Assembly (NCBI GenBank): GCA_019802505.1
Contig: JAFMOC010000072.1
Coordinates: 1,080,501 to 1,144,500 of the forward strand
DNA: 64,000 bases
Reading direction: 5' to 3'
Source of the DNA: Corydoras sp. C115
Taxonomy: Eukaryota > Chordata > Actinopteri > Siluriformes > Callichthyidae
The notes under the pieces: model-generated
What the model was told of the DNA's origin: nothing
Databases searched by the model: none
The model's input: only the letters and a program-made list of their open reading frames with translations
Shown here: in pieces, positions 34,906 to 45,645 of the stretch
Layout of the letters: every line of letters starts with the position of its first letter
How positions within the stretch are numbered: position 1 is the first letter of the stretch
Position numbers and translations under genes: made by a program

Positions 34906-35060
34906 AACTGCTATAAAACTACATTATATATATATACACAGTACCATGTACCATGTACAGATTGGGTAGTGATCAGGCGTCCACTTTTAACAATTAGAAA
35001 AACTCTAACAATTGGAGAGCTATATAAGTCCATTAAGGGGGTCCTGCAGGACTGCCAGCC

Positions 35061-35579
35061 CAATAGAAATCCATGTTTCATCCAGTAATCCTGTAGCCGC
35101 AGTGCTCCGGCAGAGCCATGGATGAAGAGCTGACAATGCCTGAAGTAAATTGGCGACACCAATTACATAATACTTATTTATAAGAAACCATACAAGAAAA
35201 GCAGCTAATATAGCACAGAATTTAATTAACTAATAAGCAGAGTTAGATTGACACAGTGCAGCATGTGACTCCGGCATAACTGACCAGAGCAGCAGAACTA
35301 AAAGGGGCAGATAATGCAGGCTCCTCTTAGTTGAGAGGGTTCCGCGGAACAGCATTATGTCAGTACCACACCCTCCACTAATGATGATCTGGATGAAGAG
35401 CTAAAATGCCAGCAGAGAGTGATCCCAGATCACACACTCTGCAAAGCAACACTAATGTGTTTAATGAACAGTTTATGAATGAGATTTATAGATTAGGTCT
35501 TTGCGCCCTCTATCGGTTTACAAAGGGTATGTCTATCTATTACAGAAGCGTAAGTTATACTCAGTCTACGAAACTCCAC
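35061..35579. other. Unique spacer
   Basis: No gene recognised. Confidence 0.4.
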
Positions 35580-35951
35580 TAATAATAATAATAATAATAA
35601 TTCATTCATTCATTCATTATCTCCCGCTTTATCCTCTATTAGGGTCGCGGTGGGGTTCCCCATGCCCATCCAGGGGAGAACGTCTCGGGCGCTGGGCAGA
35701 TAGAACCAGGACAGGGCGCCAATCCATCGCTGGGCACACACTCACTCACACAGACACACTCTATTTGGGGCAATTTTTTTGAGAATTCAATTGACTTGAT
35801 CCATGTTTTTGGACTGTGGGAGGAAACCGGAGAACCCGGAGGAAACCCACGCGGACACGGGGAGAAACATGGAAACTCCACCCAGATGGGGATTCGAAAA
35901 TCCCTAGCGCTGAGAGGAGAACGTGCTAACCACTAAGCCACCGTGCCGCCC

Positions 35952-36029
<78 letters not shown>
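35580..36029. repeat. (AAT)n microsatellite split by a SINE
   Basis: AAT units at 35580-35600 and 35952-36029 flank one family A insertion. The right part has about 26 units. Confidence 0.93.
35601..35951 (-). repeat. SINE family A in an (AAT)n array
   Basis: Complete young-type copy; TSD is AAT repeats. Confidence 0.94.
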
Positions 36030-36031
<2 letters not shown>

Positions 36032-36310
36032 TACATTTTATTTCAATAGCGTTTTAGGGACCTTAAAGACGCTTTACAAAAACAAAGTAGTATATCATTA
36101 AAACACAAAAGACATATTAAACATTAATGCAGTTATAAAATAAGAAAAGCAGATTAAAAAGCAGAAACAGAAATAAAATATCAAATGAAATGAAAGTGGA
36201 GGTTAAAAGTGATCTGAAACAGATGGGTTTTAAAAGCAGACAGGTCAGAGGTGTCCCGTAAAGTTTTAGGGAGAGCGTTCCATAGTGAGGGGGCAGCAAC
36301 AGAAAAGGTT
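36030..36310 (-). repeat. Old fish repeat (LINE- or DNA-type)
   Basis: CATTTTATTTCAATAGCGTT and GGGAGAGCGTTCCATAGTGA resemble a common fish repeat. A related stretch is at 58394-58930. Confidence 0.4.
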
Positions 36311-36323
36311 GTTATAATAATTA

Positions 36324-36445
36324 CATTACATTTACATTTAGTCATTCAGCCGACGCTTTTATCTTTTATCTAGGGACTTATAAATAAGAGAACGACACAA
36401 GTCAGTAGTTGTGAAAAGCAGCCATGCTGCATTATAATAATCCTC
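36324..36445 (-). repeat. L2-type LINE 3' end
   Basis: ACATTTACATTTAGTCATTC and CCGACGCTTTTATC with a small duplication of TTTTATC. Confidence 0.6.
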
Positions 36446-36660
36446 CACCTGAACCTGAAGGGGTGACGTAATAGTGACATAATCAGCCATAGAGAGTGTA
36501 GATCGTTCAGATCGAATGTAGCGCAGTTTGTAACGAAAACACTTACAGTGTTTATTACCTTTAGTTATCAGAGTCAGAGAGACCGCTGTATCGTTACGGT
36601 TCACGGTTTTTGTACTGATTCAGTACAAGATTTAGACCGGATGCTCTGTAAACTAGACTA

Positions 36661-36681
36661 ATATATATATATATATATATG

Positions 36682-36728
<47 letters not shown>
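36661..36728. repeat. (TA)n-(GT)n array
   Basis: Compound array touching the tail of the next SINE. Confidence 0.92.
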
Positions 36729-36730
<2 letters not shown>

Positions 36731-36919
36731 TCATTCATTCATTCATTCATTATCTCCCGCTTTATCCTCTATTAGGGTCACGGTGGGGTTCTCCATGCCC
36801 ATCCAGGGGAGAACGTCTCGGGCGCTGGGAAGATAGACCCAGGACAGGGCGCCAATCTATCGCTGGGCAAACACTCACTCACACAAACACACTCTATATG
36901 GGGCAATTTTGAGAATTCA
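36729..36919 (-). repeat. SINE family A, 3' half, between AT arrays
   Basis: Tail to GGCAATTTTGAGAATTCA, then (TA)n. Confidence 0.88.
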
Positions 36920-36955
36920 TATATATATATATATATATAATATATATTTGATATA

Positions 36956-37037
<82 letters not shown>

Positions 37038-37210
37038 GTGTATATATATATATATTATAACTTTAACTATATATAAAACTACATATATACAGTATGTATG
37101 TGTATACTCGTGTGTGTGTATATATAGTTTTATAGCAGTTATAATATATATATACACATATGTATATATATGTAACTGCTATAAAACTACACTAAATATG
37201 TATACGTATG
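36920..37210. repeat. AT-rich palindromic array
   Basis: (TA)n blocks with TAATATA interruptions. Arms TAGTTTTATAGCAGTTA (about 37124-37140) and its reverse complement (about 37172-37188) can form a hairpin. Confidence 0.8.
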
Positions 37211-37262
37211 TGGTATGTGTATGTATGGTTATCTACTGACACGTAGGAGGGGCCTCACATCC

Positions 37263-37335
37263 GCCGAAATAGCTCAGTTGGGAGAGCGTTAGACTGAAGA
37301 TCTAAAGGTCCCTGGTTCGATCCCGGGTTTCGGCA
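37263..37335 (+). tRNA. tRNA-Phe (anticodon GAA)
   Basis: A complete 73-base cloverleaf. Acceptor stem GCCGAAA/TTTCGGC, D arm GCTC..GAGC, anticodon loop CTGAAGA with GAA at its centre, T arm CCTGG-TTCGATC-CCGGG, discriminator A. Internal A box (TAGCTCAGTTGG) and B box (GGTTCGATCCC) are intact. No intron and no encoded CCA, as expected of a nuclear eukaryotic gene. It matches the canonical vertebrate tRNA-Phe sequence as I know it. It stands alone, just downstream of a long AT-rich array and away from family A copies, with no A-rich tail, so it looks like a real gene and not a retroposed copy. Confidence 0.97.
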
Positions 37336-37349
37336 GGACGGAAAAATCA

Positions 37350-37353
37350 TTTT
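37350..37353 (+). terminator. RNA polymerase III terminator of tRNA-Phe
   Basis: First run of four T residues on the coding strand, 15 bases after the mature 3' end, the usual position for a Pol III stop. Confidence 0.75.
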
Positions 37354-38336
37354 CTTACGGATTTCTTTTTTGAAAGTTGAATTCAAATTGCAAAAACATT
37401 GCTACCACGTAAACCATATTCTTTATCATTTTATATTTTTATCCAAACTGTAGGATTATTTTGATCCACTGTAAATAAAGTAAGCCACCACTGGGTGGCG
37501 CAATATATTCACAATGCTAGAAACAGCTGATTTAGTGTTTCGTGTCCGAGAAACAAACCAAAAACATACAGCTTTGAGATCACTCGGAAATAAAGTAATT
37601 GTTGTAACTGTAGAGCTAGAGTTTGTCTTTATGTTAACAGGTCATCATCACCATCACACACCACACCACTCCACAGAGGCCCGAGGTTTTCCAACGATAC
37701 ATTATTTAAAAGTTTTTTCAAGAAGATAATGGTTCCCTGTGATGTGGGTGTAGTTAAAAATTAGACTTGAGTAACCAGAAAGTAACCCCTTGACCAAAAC
37801 TTTTATTTATTTTCATTTTTCTTAATTTGTTTTATATCTTTGTAAATGCATGTACGTTTGTGTTTACTCTTATTTAAAAAGCAGTGTGAGTTAGTAATTC
37901 TACTAAATCTTCTTATCCAAATTATAGACCTGTGGGTGTTTTTTCAGTCATCTTAGGGTAAAAGTCAGAGAAACATCCATGACAGGTCACTAGTCAAGAA
38001 GGATGCAAAGTGGCTGCATGTCAAATGAAACACTACAAAGTAAATAAAAGCAGTAGGAGAGAAGGCTTAGTATGCAATAATACCCAGTAGACATCAAGCA
38101 GCAGGCAAATATTGGATGTCCTTGGATGACGCAGTTAATTGGGAACCATTACAAAGTGAGTGAATGCAGCGCACTGTGCTATCCCATGATTCAAATTGAG
38201 CTGAATCATGGGATCGAATCGAAGGGGAAAACAATGGAGAAAGCAGAGAATCATTGGCTGTTTACAAGTGTAAGTGAACTTCAACTTCAACTTGGGGGGA
38301 GGCGCAGCATCACATAATATATATATATATATTCAC
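37354..38336. other. Unique spacer after tRNA-Phe
   Basis: No gene recognised. A short (TA)n lies at 38317-38332. Confidence 0.4.
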
Positions 38337-38442
38337 ATAACAATCAGGTTTGATGATTTTACAGTTTCTTCATACCTTGTGGAGTTCTCATTTGTAAGTT
38401 GCTTTGGATAAAAGCATCTGCTAAATGACTAAATGTAAATGT
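38337..38442 (+). repeat. L2-type LINE 3' end
   Basis: AATCAGGTTTGATGATTTTA and TTGCTTTGGATAAAAGCATC, TGCTAAATGACTAAATG. Confidence 0.68.
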
Positions 38443-38658
38443 AATTGCACACAAGACGCTTTCTTTTTGCACTATTATGCCTTTTGCACAAAAATAAAAA
38501 TTAAGATTTTGACATTCTGCTGCTACTGTGACTGTGAAAAAACTCTCACTGTATAACACAAACTCAGGTCTATATTTTACTACTACTCTTACAAATCATA
38601 TATTGTTATTTATTACTTATATATATAATATATATTTATATTTATTATTATTCATTAC

Positions 38659-39001
38659 GGCGGCACGGTGGCTTAGTGGTTTAGCACGTTCGCCTCTCAG
38701 CATTAGGGATTCCCGGTTCGAATCCCAATCTGGGTGGAGTTTCCATGTTCTCCCCGTGTCTGCGTGGGTTTCCTCCGGGTTCTCCGGTTTCCTCCCACAG
38801 TCCAAAAACATGAATCAAGTCAATTGAATTCTCAAAATTGCCCCATATAGAGTGTGTCTGAGTGAGTGAGTGTGTGCCCAGCGATGGATTGGCGCCCTGT
38901 CCTGGGTCTATCTGCCCAGCGCCCGAGACGTTCTCCCCTGGATGGGCATGGGGAACCCCACCGCGACCCTAATAGAGGATAAAGCGGGAGATAATGAATG
39001 A
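38659..39001 (+). repeat. SINE family A, complete, with TSD
   Basis: TSD ATTATTCATTAC at 38647-38658 and 39002-39013. Young type. Confidence 0.96.
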
Positions 39002-39013
39002 ATTATTCATTAC

Positions 39014-39153
39014 TTTATTATTATTATTACTTTATTATTATTATTATTAGCATTATTATTATTATTAGCATTAGCATTATTAATATTACTACTACTATTT
39101 ATTATTGTTAGTTACTGCTATTATTACTATAGTTATTATTATTATTATTATTA

Positions 39154-39197
<44 letters not shown>

Positions 39198-39199
39198 CA
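39014..39199. repeat. (ATT)n compound microsatellite
   Basis: ATT units with AGC, ACT and GTT interruptions. Confidence 0.9.
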
Positions 39200-39450
39200 T
39201 TACTGTTACTACTTGATTCGCATTTGCACTGCCTTTCATTGTCACTACAAAATCATAGTATTTAATCTTTTTTACTGTAAATTCCAATACATCACACTGC
39301 ATTTCACTTTCTTGTTTTTATGTTTAAATGTCATAAATGTCTGTAACCGCGGGAAAGTGAGGAACGTCATTTCGATTACTTTGTATGTAGAGAACATGTG
39401 AAGGAATTGACAATAAAGCCTACTTTGACTTTTGACTTTGACTTTGATGT
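39200..39450 (+). repeat. Retroposon-like 3' end with (TTTGAC)n tail
   Basis: AATTGACAATAAAGCCTACT followed by TTTGACTTTTGACTTTGAC, a common fish retroposon tail type. Confidence 0.5.
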
Positions 39451-39463
39451 AACTTGAAATAAC

Positions 39464-39802
39464 CTTCCATTCATCCATTATCTTCCACTTTATCCTCTAT
39501 TAGGGTCGTGGTGGGGTTCCCCATGCCCATCCAGGGGAGAACGTTTCGGGTGCTGGGCAGATACACCCAGGACAGGGTGCCAATCTATCGCTGGGCACAC
39601 ACTCACTCACACATACACACTCTATATGGGGTACTTTGGAGAATTCAATTGACATGATTCATGTTTTTGGACTGTGGGAGGAAACCCACGTGGACACGGG
39701 GAGAACATCATAGTTGTTATTGGGATCCCAGATGGGGATCCGAACTGGGAATCCCTAGCACTGAGAGGCAAACCTGCTAACCACTAAACCCCCGTGCCGT
39801 CC
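39464..39802 (-). repeat. SINE family A with templated filler
   Basis: TSD AACTTGAAATAAC (39451-39463 and 39803-39815). In the core, 39709-39721 replaces SINE sequence with an inverted copy of the flank at 39810-39822. Confidence 0.93.
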
Positions 39803-39822
39803 AACTTGAAATAACAACTATG

Positions 39823-40480
39823 ATTATGTATAACTTTAAATCTCTTATATTTAATGTGAATAACTAAAGTGTTATGGGGTGATGTGACATCTTCAATCAA
39901 ATGATGTTTGCTCAATGTTGCATGAATACTATAATTTTCATGCTTTACTGCTTTAGCACTGAGAACATGAGTCTAGTAGGAAACATTGTATCCAATCTGG
40001 TAGGTACTGAGTAGGTGATTTTAGACACAGCTACATGCTCCACAAATTGCATAATCTAAACACCTTCCCTGGAAATCAGCAGTATTTAGCCGTAATTGAA
40101 ACAACTGACCTACAATACAGTTTAGCCAAATAAACAAATACGGGTTAAATATAGCTGTGATACAGGATATCAGCATTTCAGTTTAGCTGTATACCTGTAA
40201 ACATTCACAAATAGGTTCTGCAGTGGTTCCTCATCAGGCCTGTGACTTGTGTGTCATCTGTACACTTGAGAGTGTTTGTTGTGTGAAGAGGTAGATAAAC
40301 ACAAGTATGCTGGAGAGGAATCGATACACATCCTCGTGGAACACAAGAGTTCATGGTAACCAAATAAAGAAAGCTGGTATGTGCAGAATCAGGTTAGCAT
40401 TGTTTTGTTCAGGCCTGGGCTGTAGAGTTTGGGCACAAGTCTGTTGAAGATCATAGACTGACCAGAAGTTTATGGTAAAC
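39823..40480. other. Unique spacer
   Basis: No gene or repeat recognised. Confidence 0.4.
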
Positions 40481-40494
40481 ATGTATGTGTGATG

Positions 40495-40623
40495 CCCAGC
40501 GATGGATTGGCGCCCTGTCCTGGGTGTATCTGCCCAGCGCCCGAAACGTTCTCCCCTGGATGGGCATGGGGAACCCCACTGCGACCCTAATAGAGGATAA
40601 AGCGGGAGATAATGGATGGATGA
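40495..40623 (+). repeat. SINE family A, array unit 1 (3' third)
   Basis: Preceded at 40481-40494 by ATGTATGTGTGATG, the motif that separates all units of this array. Confidence 0.92.
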
Positions 40624-40637
40624 ATGTATGTGTGATG

Positions 40638-40951
40638 GGCGGCATGGTGGCTTAGTGGTTAGCACGTTCTCCTCTCAGCACTAGGGATTCCCGGTTCGAA
40701 TCCCCATCTGGGTGCAGTTTCCATGTTCTCCCCGTGTTCTCCGGTTTCCTCCCACAGTCCAAAAACATGGATCAAGTCAATTGAATTCTCCAAATTGCCC
40801 CATATAGAGTGTGAGTGTGTGCCCAGCGATGGATTGGCGCCCTGTCCTGGGTCTATCTGCCCAGCGCCCGAGACGTTCTCCCCTGGATGGGCATGGGGAA
40901 CCCCACCACGACCCAAAATAGAGGATAAAGCGGGAGATAATGGATGGATGA
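40638..40951 (+). repeat. SINE family A, array unit 2
   Basis: Full length except a private core deletion (CCCCGTGTTCTCCGG). Young diagnostic GGGTCTATC and GAGACG. Confidence 0.94.
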
Positions 40952-40965
40952 ATGTATGTGTGATG

Positions 40966-41294
40966 GGCGGCATGGTGGCTTAGTGGTTAGCACGTCCGCC
41001 TCTCAGCGCTAGGGATTCCCGGTTCGAATCCCCATCTGGGTAGCGTTTCCATGTTCTCCCCGTGTCCGCGTGGGTTTCCTCCGGGTTCTCCGGTTTCCAT
41101 GAAGTCAATTGAGTTTTCCAAATTGCCCCATATAGAGTGTGTTTGTGTGTGTGTGTCTGTGTGTGTGTGCCCAGTGATAGATTGGCGCCCTGTCCTGGGT
41201 GTATCTGCCCAGCACCCGAAACTTTCTCCCCTGGATGGACATGGGGAACCCCACCGCGACCCTAATAGAGGATAAAGCTGAAGATAATGGATGG
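40966..41294 (+). repeat. SINE family A, array unit 3
   Basis: Different private deletion (GGTTTCCATGAAGTC). Older diagnostic GGGTGTATC. Confidence 0.94.
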
Positions 41295-41308
41295 ATGTTT
41301 GTGTGAAA

Positions 41309-41665
41309 GGCGGCACAGTGGCTTAGTGGTTTAGCATGTTCTCCTCTCAGCACTAGGGATTCCCGGTTCGAATCCCATCTGGGTGGAGTTTCCATGTTCT
41401 CCCCATGTTCGTGTGGGTTTCCTCGTGTTCTCCGGTTTCCTCCCACAGTCCAAAAACATGGATCAAGGTCAACAAAATTCTCCAAATTGCCCCATATAGA
41501 GTGTGTTTGTGTGAGTAAGTGTGTGTCCAGTGATAGATTGGCGCCCTGTTCTGGGTGTATCTGCCCAGCGCCCGAAACGTTCTCCCCTGGATGGGCATGG
41601 GGCACCCCCCCCCCCACACAACCCTAGACCTGAGAATAAAGTGGAAGATAATGGATGGATGGATG
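41309..41665 (+). repeat. SINE family A, array unit 4
   Basis: Full length, C-run at 41606-41616, GGATGG tail. Followed by ATGTATGTGT at 41670. Confidence 0.93.
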
Positions 41666-41747
41666 TGTGATGTATGTGTCAGGTCTCACCGGCTGATTCA
41701 GGGTGGTATGGAGAGTAAGACTGTTTACTGATTGATGATTCACTGAT

Positions 41748-41976
41748 TCACTCATTTATTATTATCCGCTTTATCCTCTATTAGGGTCGTGGGTGTTCCC
41801 TATGCCCATCCAGAGGAGAACGTTTCAGACATTGGGCAAATACCTCCAGAACAGGGCGCCAATCTATCCCTGGTCTTACTCATTCACACACACACAGAGT
41901 GTATGGAGGCAATTTAGAGCAGACAAATTACCTTGAATCCATGTTTTTGGAGTGTGAGAAGAAACCGAAGAATCTT
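41748..41976 (-). repeat. SINE family A, head truncated
   Basis: Tail to GAAACCGAAGAATC. Confidence 0.8.
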
Positions 41977-42405
41977 TTAACAAGATCTTTGAGTGTGTCG
42001 ATGGAACGGTTTGCCAATTTACCAAAAAGAACATTTATGAAATGTTTAATGAGAGACAGAGGTGTTTAATTTGAGGTCAGGACTTTGTGTGTTTCAGTCA
42101 AGTCCTTTCACACCAAACCCATCCAACCATGTTATGAACCTGGCTCTGTGCACAGGGGCACCACCATGTGCACAGGGGCAACACACTTTTTCCACACCAA
42201 TGAAAGCACTGCATGTCCATGTCCTATATTTTATACACCTTTGTCAGAGGTCCTGAATAATAGTTCAAATGCCTTTGTTTTTAATATATAGTTTTTTAAT
42301 AAATGTTATGATTTATGCTGGGCAGAAGCTCAGTGTTTAGCACGTTCGCCTCTCAGCACTGAGAATTTTCCTCCCACAGTCCAAAAACATGAATTAACGT
42401 AAATT

Positions 42406-42734
42406 CATCTCCCGCTTTATCCTCTATTAGGGTCGCGGTGGGGTTCCCCATGCCCATCCAGGGGAGAACGTCTCGGGCGCTGGGCAGATAGACCCAGGAC
42501 AGGGCGCCAATCCATCGCTGGGCACACACTCACTCACACAGACACACTCTATATGGGGCAATTTTTGAGAATTCAATTGACTTCATCCATGACTATGGGA
42601 GGAAGCCGGAGAACCCGGAGGAAACCCACGCAGACACGGGGAGAACATGGAAACTCCACCCAGATGGGGATTCGAACCGGGAATCCCTAGCGCTGAGAGG
42701 TGAACGTGCTAAACACTAAGCCACCGTGCCGCCC
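42406..42734 (-). repeat. SINE family A inserted in an older copy
   Basis: TSD AATTAA[C/A]GTAAATT at 42392-42405 and 42735-42748. Young type. Confidence 0.95.
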
Positions 42735-42887
42735 AATTAAAGTAAATTGAATGCTAAATTTAATTGCCCCATATCGAGTGTGTGTGTGTGTGTGTCTGTG
42801 TGAGTGAGTGTGTCCCCAGTGATAGATTGGCACCCTGTCCTGGGTGTATCTGTCCAGCTTCTCCTCTGGATGGGCATGTGTAACCAC

Positions 42888-43286
42888 TAGGGGTGAGCTG
42901 CAATATTCGCTGATTCGACGATTCGATTCGGAGAACCGTAGTCGACTATGAACCTCATAGTCGAATGTACCATTTTGACCACATGGGGGCGCCCATGGCT
43001 GCTGCTAAGCATTAGTTTTTACATGAAATGTCTTTGTTTTCGTTATATATATATATAGCCTTTTGTCAAATAAAATCATCCTAATTTCTAGAAAATAATA
43101 ATAATAATAAAAACAAAAAAAAAGGTTTTCTTTTGTTAGAAAACAAGTAAAAAATTTTTTTTTTTTAACTACGCCCTTAGCGCCATCTTGTGGTGAAATT
43201 TTAACTGATTCGACTATCAGTCGACTATAGGGAAAATCTGATGAATCAGATTCGACTATGAAAATCTTTAGATGAATACAGCCCTA
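42888..43286. mobile_element. hAT-type MITE, copy 2
   Basis: 399 bp, closely similar to 24930-25322. Perfect TSD GTAACCAC (42880-42887 and 43287-43294). The right end has one change (GCCCTA). Confidence 0.94.
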
Positions 43287-43365
43287 GTAACCACATTGTG
43301 ACCCCAATAGACGATTAAACGGAAGATAATAATTGAATGAAAGAATGAATTATGCTTTCAATGTT

Positions 43366-43582
43366 TTGTTCTCCCCGTGTCCGCATGGGATCCTATGGGT
43401 TTGTTCCCACAGTTCCAAAATGGATTCAAGGTAAAATTGGCTACTCTAAATTGCCCCTATACAGTGTGTGAGTAAGTGAGTGAGTGTGTTCCCAGTGATG
43501 GATTTGCACCCTACTGGTATCTACCCAGCGCCCGAAACGTTTTCCCCTGGATGGGCATAGGGGAGATTATAGATGGATGGAT
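43366..43582 (+). repeat. SINE family A, old, 5' truncated
   Basis: Begins in the core at TGTTCTCCCCGTGTCC and loses part of the 3' body. Confidence 0.75.
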
Positions 43583-43753
43583 TTAGTAAAGTCACGAATT
43601 ATGGTTTATTTTATTTTTAGTGGTAATACAGAAAATCTACTCACCCTCGCTTTAGCAGGTACACCTCCTTGACACTTGTCATGCATTTTATTAATGACTA
43701 TATCAATTCAATGTAGTTCTAAAATTACAGTTTGTGGTCGTTCCCCTTCTGTG

Positions 43754-43885
43754 CTTAGGATCAACACTAGAACACTACAGAACAAATACTATTTGGTTGA
43801 TGGATAATTCTCTTTAATTCTCTTAATGTATTTGGTGGTGGTGTGTAAGTGTGTGCTGTGCTGGTGTAATTGTATCAGACACTGC
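43754..43885 (-). repeat. Family F repeat, inverted
   Basis: On the minus strand reads CACTGCAGTGTCTGATAC, CACCAGCACAGCACACAC, CAACCAAATAGTATTTG, as in the 1190-1478 family. Confidence 0.5.
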
Positions 43886-44500
43886 AGTGTTCATAAAGAT
43901 TTAATACACAGGGCATTCGGTGCGCAAAGCACTGCATTAAAATGCTTTATGTACCTGTGTCAACTTTAAAGTAGAAAAACTTTTTTAACAGTAACTGAAA
44001 ACATTCTGACAAATTTCTGATAAAAACCCAACTAAATTTAGCTTACTGCTAAAAATGTGTAATTAGCATAAATAATAATAATGTTTTGCAATGTTTTAAA
44101 CAGTTTTATTTCCCAGTTGTTTAATTATTTACACTAGCTACAGCAACAGCAAGTAAGTCTTTATATTACAAACAATTAAGTCTTCGGCTTTAGAGACTAA
44201 AACCTGGCAGAACAGCATGCTTAGCGATAGAAGCCAGGTAGATACAGAGCTGTTTTTGATCAGCAAGTACCACAGAATGTACCACAGCCAGTCGGATTTG
44301 CGTCATGCCTATTCACCAGCAATGAATGGAGGGCCTTTTGTTTTTTCTCAATCTTACTTTCCTTTTTTCTGACCCTTTCCCCCAGGGGTTCCCCTCTACA
44401 TTGATGTAATCACCTTTGGGTGTACAAATAGGAAATGGCTCTATAGGTCTGGAATAAAATGTCTTGGGGTGCTGTTTAGAGGACACAGCTGAATGCTGAG
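43886..44500. other. Unique spacer
   Basis: No gene recognised. Confidence 0.4.
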
Positions 44501-44539
44501 AGAAGCTTGAATAAAGACTTTGGATGTTTGTGTGGGTGT

Positions 44540-44611
44540 GTGGGTGGGTGTGTGTGTGTGTGTGTGTGTGTGTTTCAGACTGCCATCTTCAATGGGAAAC
44601 AAGTCCTTCTA

Positions 44612-44685
<74 letters not shown>

Positions 44686-44719
44686 TGTGTTGAGATGGTA
44701 TGATTGTAGAATTATATAA

Positions 44720-44760
<41 letters not shown>
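44540..44760. repeat. (GT)n, (TA)n and (GT)n arrays
   Basis: (GT)n 44549-44573, (TA)n 44616-44685, (GT)n 44723-44761. One of the densest simple-repeat clusters, away from SINE tails. Confidence 0.93.
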
Positions 44761-44761
<1 letters not shown>

Positions 44762-44764
<3 letters not shown>

Positions 44765-45360
44765 TTTGATTTGCATATGCATTTCCTTTTATTACACATT
44801 ATGTATTGTTTGTGATGCAAGGTGGTGCATCAACACACCCTCTAACCAAATTAATAAGGCTGGTTATTACATTTCTGTAGCTGCACCATGCACAGGGTAT
44901 TGTTTGAGTTTCCCACTTCATTCTGATCTTATTAGTCTGTACCACTGAACTGACACAGATGCACTGATCACATTTGCCTCCAACTGGGAGCTTACATAAT
45001 CCTGACTGACACGCTGGAAAAACACAATGGAGAAGAAGGGAAAGGCAATGGTAAAACTGCAGAAGTGAAAAGGGATGGATAACGAAGCCCAACATAATTG
45101 CCATGGTAACAGCAAGTTTTTTCCCCTGTAAGGTCAAATCGGTGCAAGTGTCAAAATAGCTATGGAGGGATCTGCCGTTACACTGACACATTTTACATTG
45201 TAGACTGTAAGTAGTGCAGGATGGTAAAGTAGGATTACGAACAAATGAAGCATTATGATATTTAGTGATCGCATAAAACGACACTTTTTGAAATAAACTG
45301 GCATAATTCTTTTTGTAGGATTTATGTTGTGGATTCATTCTAAACCAACAATAATTCAAC
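44762..45360. other. Unique spacer with a 192-codon minus frame
   Basis: The frame 45377-44799 is the longest non-repeat open frame besides gpr22. It has no recognised domain, is cysteine-rich without pattern, and runs toward a (GT)n array. Probably chance. Confidence 0.3.
45097..45110. promoter_or_regulatory. X-box-like (RFX) motif
   Basis: ATTGCCATGGTAAC, close to the RFX palindrome, inside a 1.3-kb stretch of unique DNA. No adjacent gene is visible. Confidence 0.2.
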
Positions 45361-45370
45361 TGAAAATGTC

Positions 45371-45440
45371 TAGCCAACAGTGTCTGGTGAAGGACTAGAG
45401 GATGACATTATTGCCTCTAACTACGGCTGCATAATGGAGC
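45371..45440 (+). repeat. Family F repeat remnant
   Basis: GCCAACAGTGTCTGGTGAAG and GACTAGAGGATGACATT. Confidence 0.4.
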
Positions 45441-45645
45441 AAAATGTCATTACAGTACAAATCACCCACCATCTAAGTAATACCGACTTTGTGGGGTCCT
45501 GTGGAAGTCTTGATCATAAAGAAGGGGAAGTAGTTAGACAAATAAAGAAGAATATTAATATAAATTAATTGTGGATCCATTTTGTCAAGTAAAGTTTATT
45601 TTTTTAATGCAGTTCAAATTTATTTTTAAATAATATATACACTTA

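Larger units (their letters stand above)
34540..35060 (-). repeat. Family C repeat, inverted and interrupted
   Basis: 34540-34615 and 34976-35060 match 2080-1917 in reverse. Between them lie a truncated SINE and a (TA)n array. Confidence 0.6.
42313..43338 (+). repeat. Old SINE family A, split into three pieces
   Basis: Pieces 42313-42405, 42735-42887 and 43287-43338 read as one plus-strand copy. They are interrupted by a younger inverted SINE and by a MITE. Confidence 0.88.

Noticed and set aside
37652..37670. His-rich peptide (HHHHH) in a 71-codon frame
   Set aside because: Arises from a short CATCAC simple repeat. The rest of the frame has no domain.
41105..41617. 170-codon minus-strand frame
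   Set aside because: Translation of the SINE array at 40.5-41.7 kb, not a gene.
25884..45360. Exons of COG5, the gene that hosts GPR22 in mammals
   Set aside because: I scanned the translated frames for remembered COG5 motifs and found none. Exons may lie outside the window, or the paralogue may have lost this arrangement.
44799..45377. 192-codon minus-strand frame in unique DNA
   Set aside because: No recognisable domain, no splice or promoter context, irregular composition. Likely chance, though a protein search would settle it.
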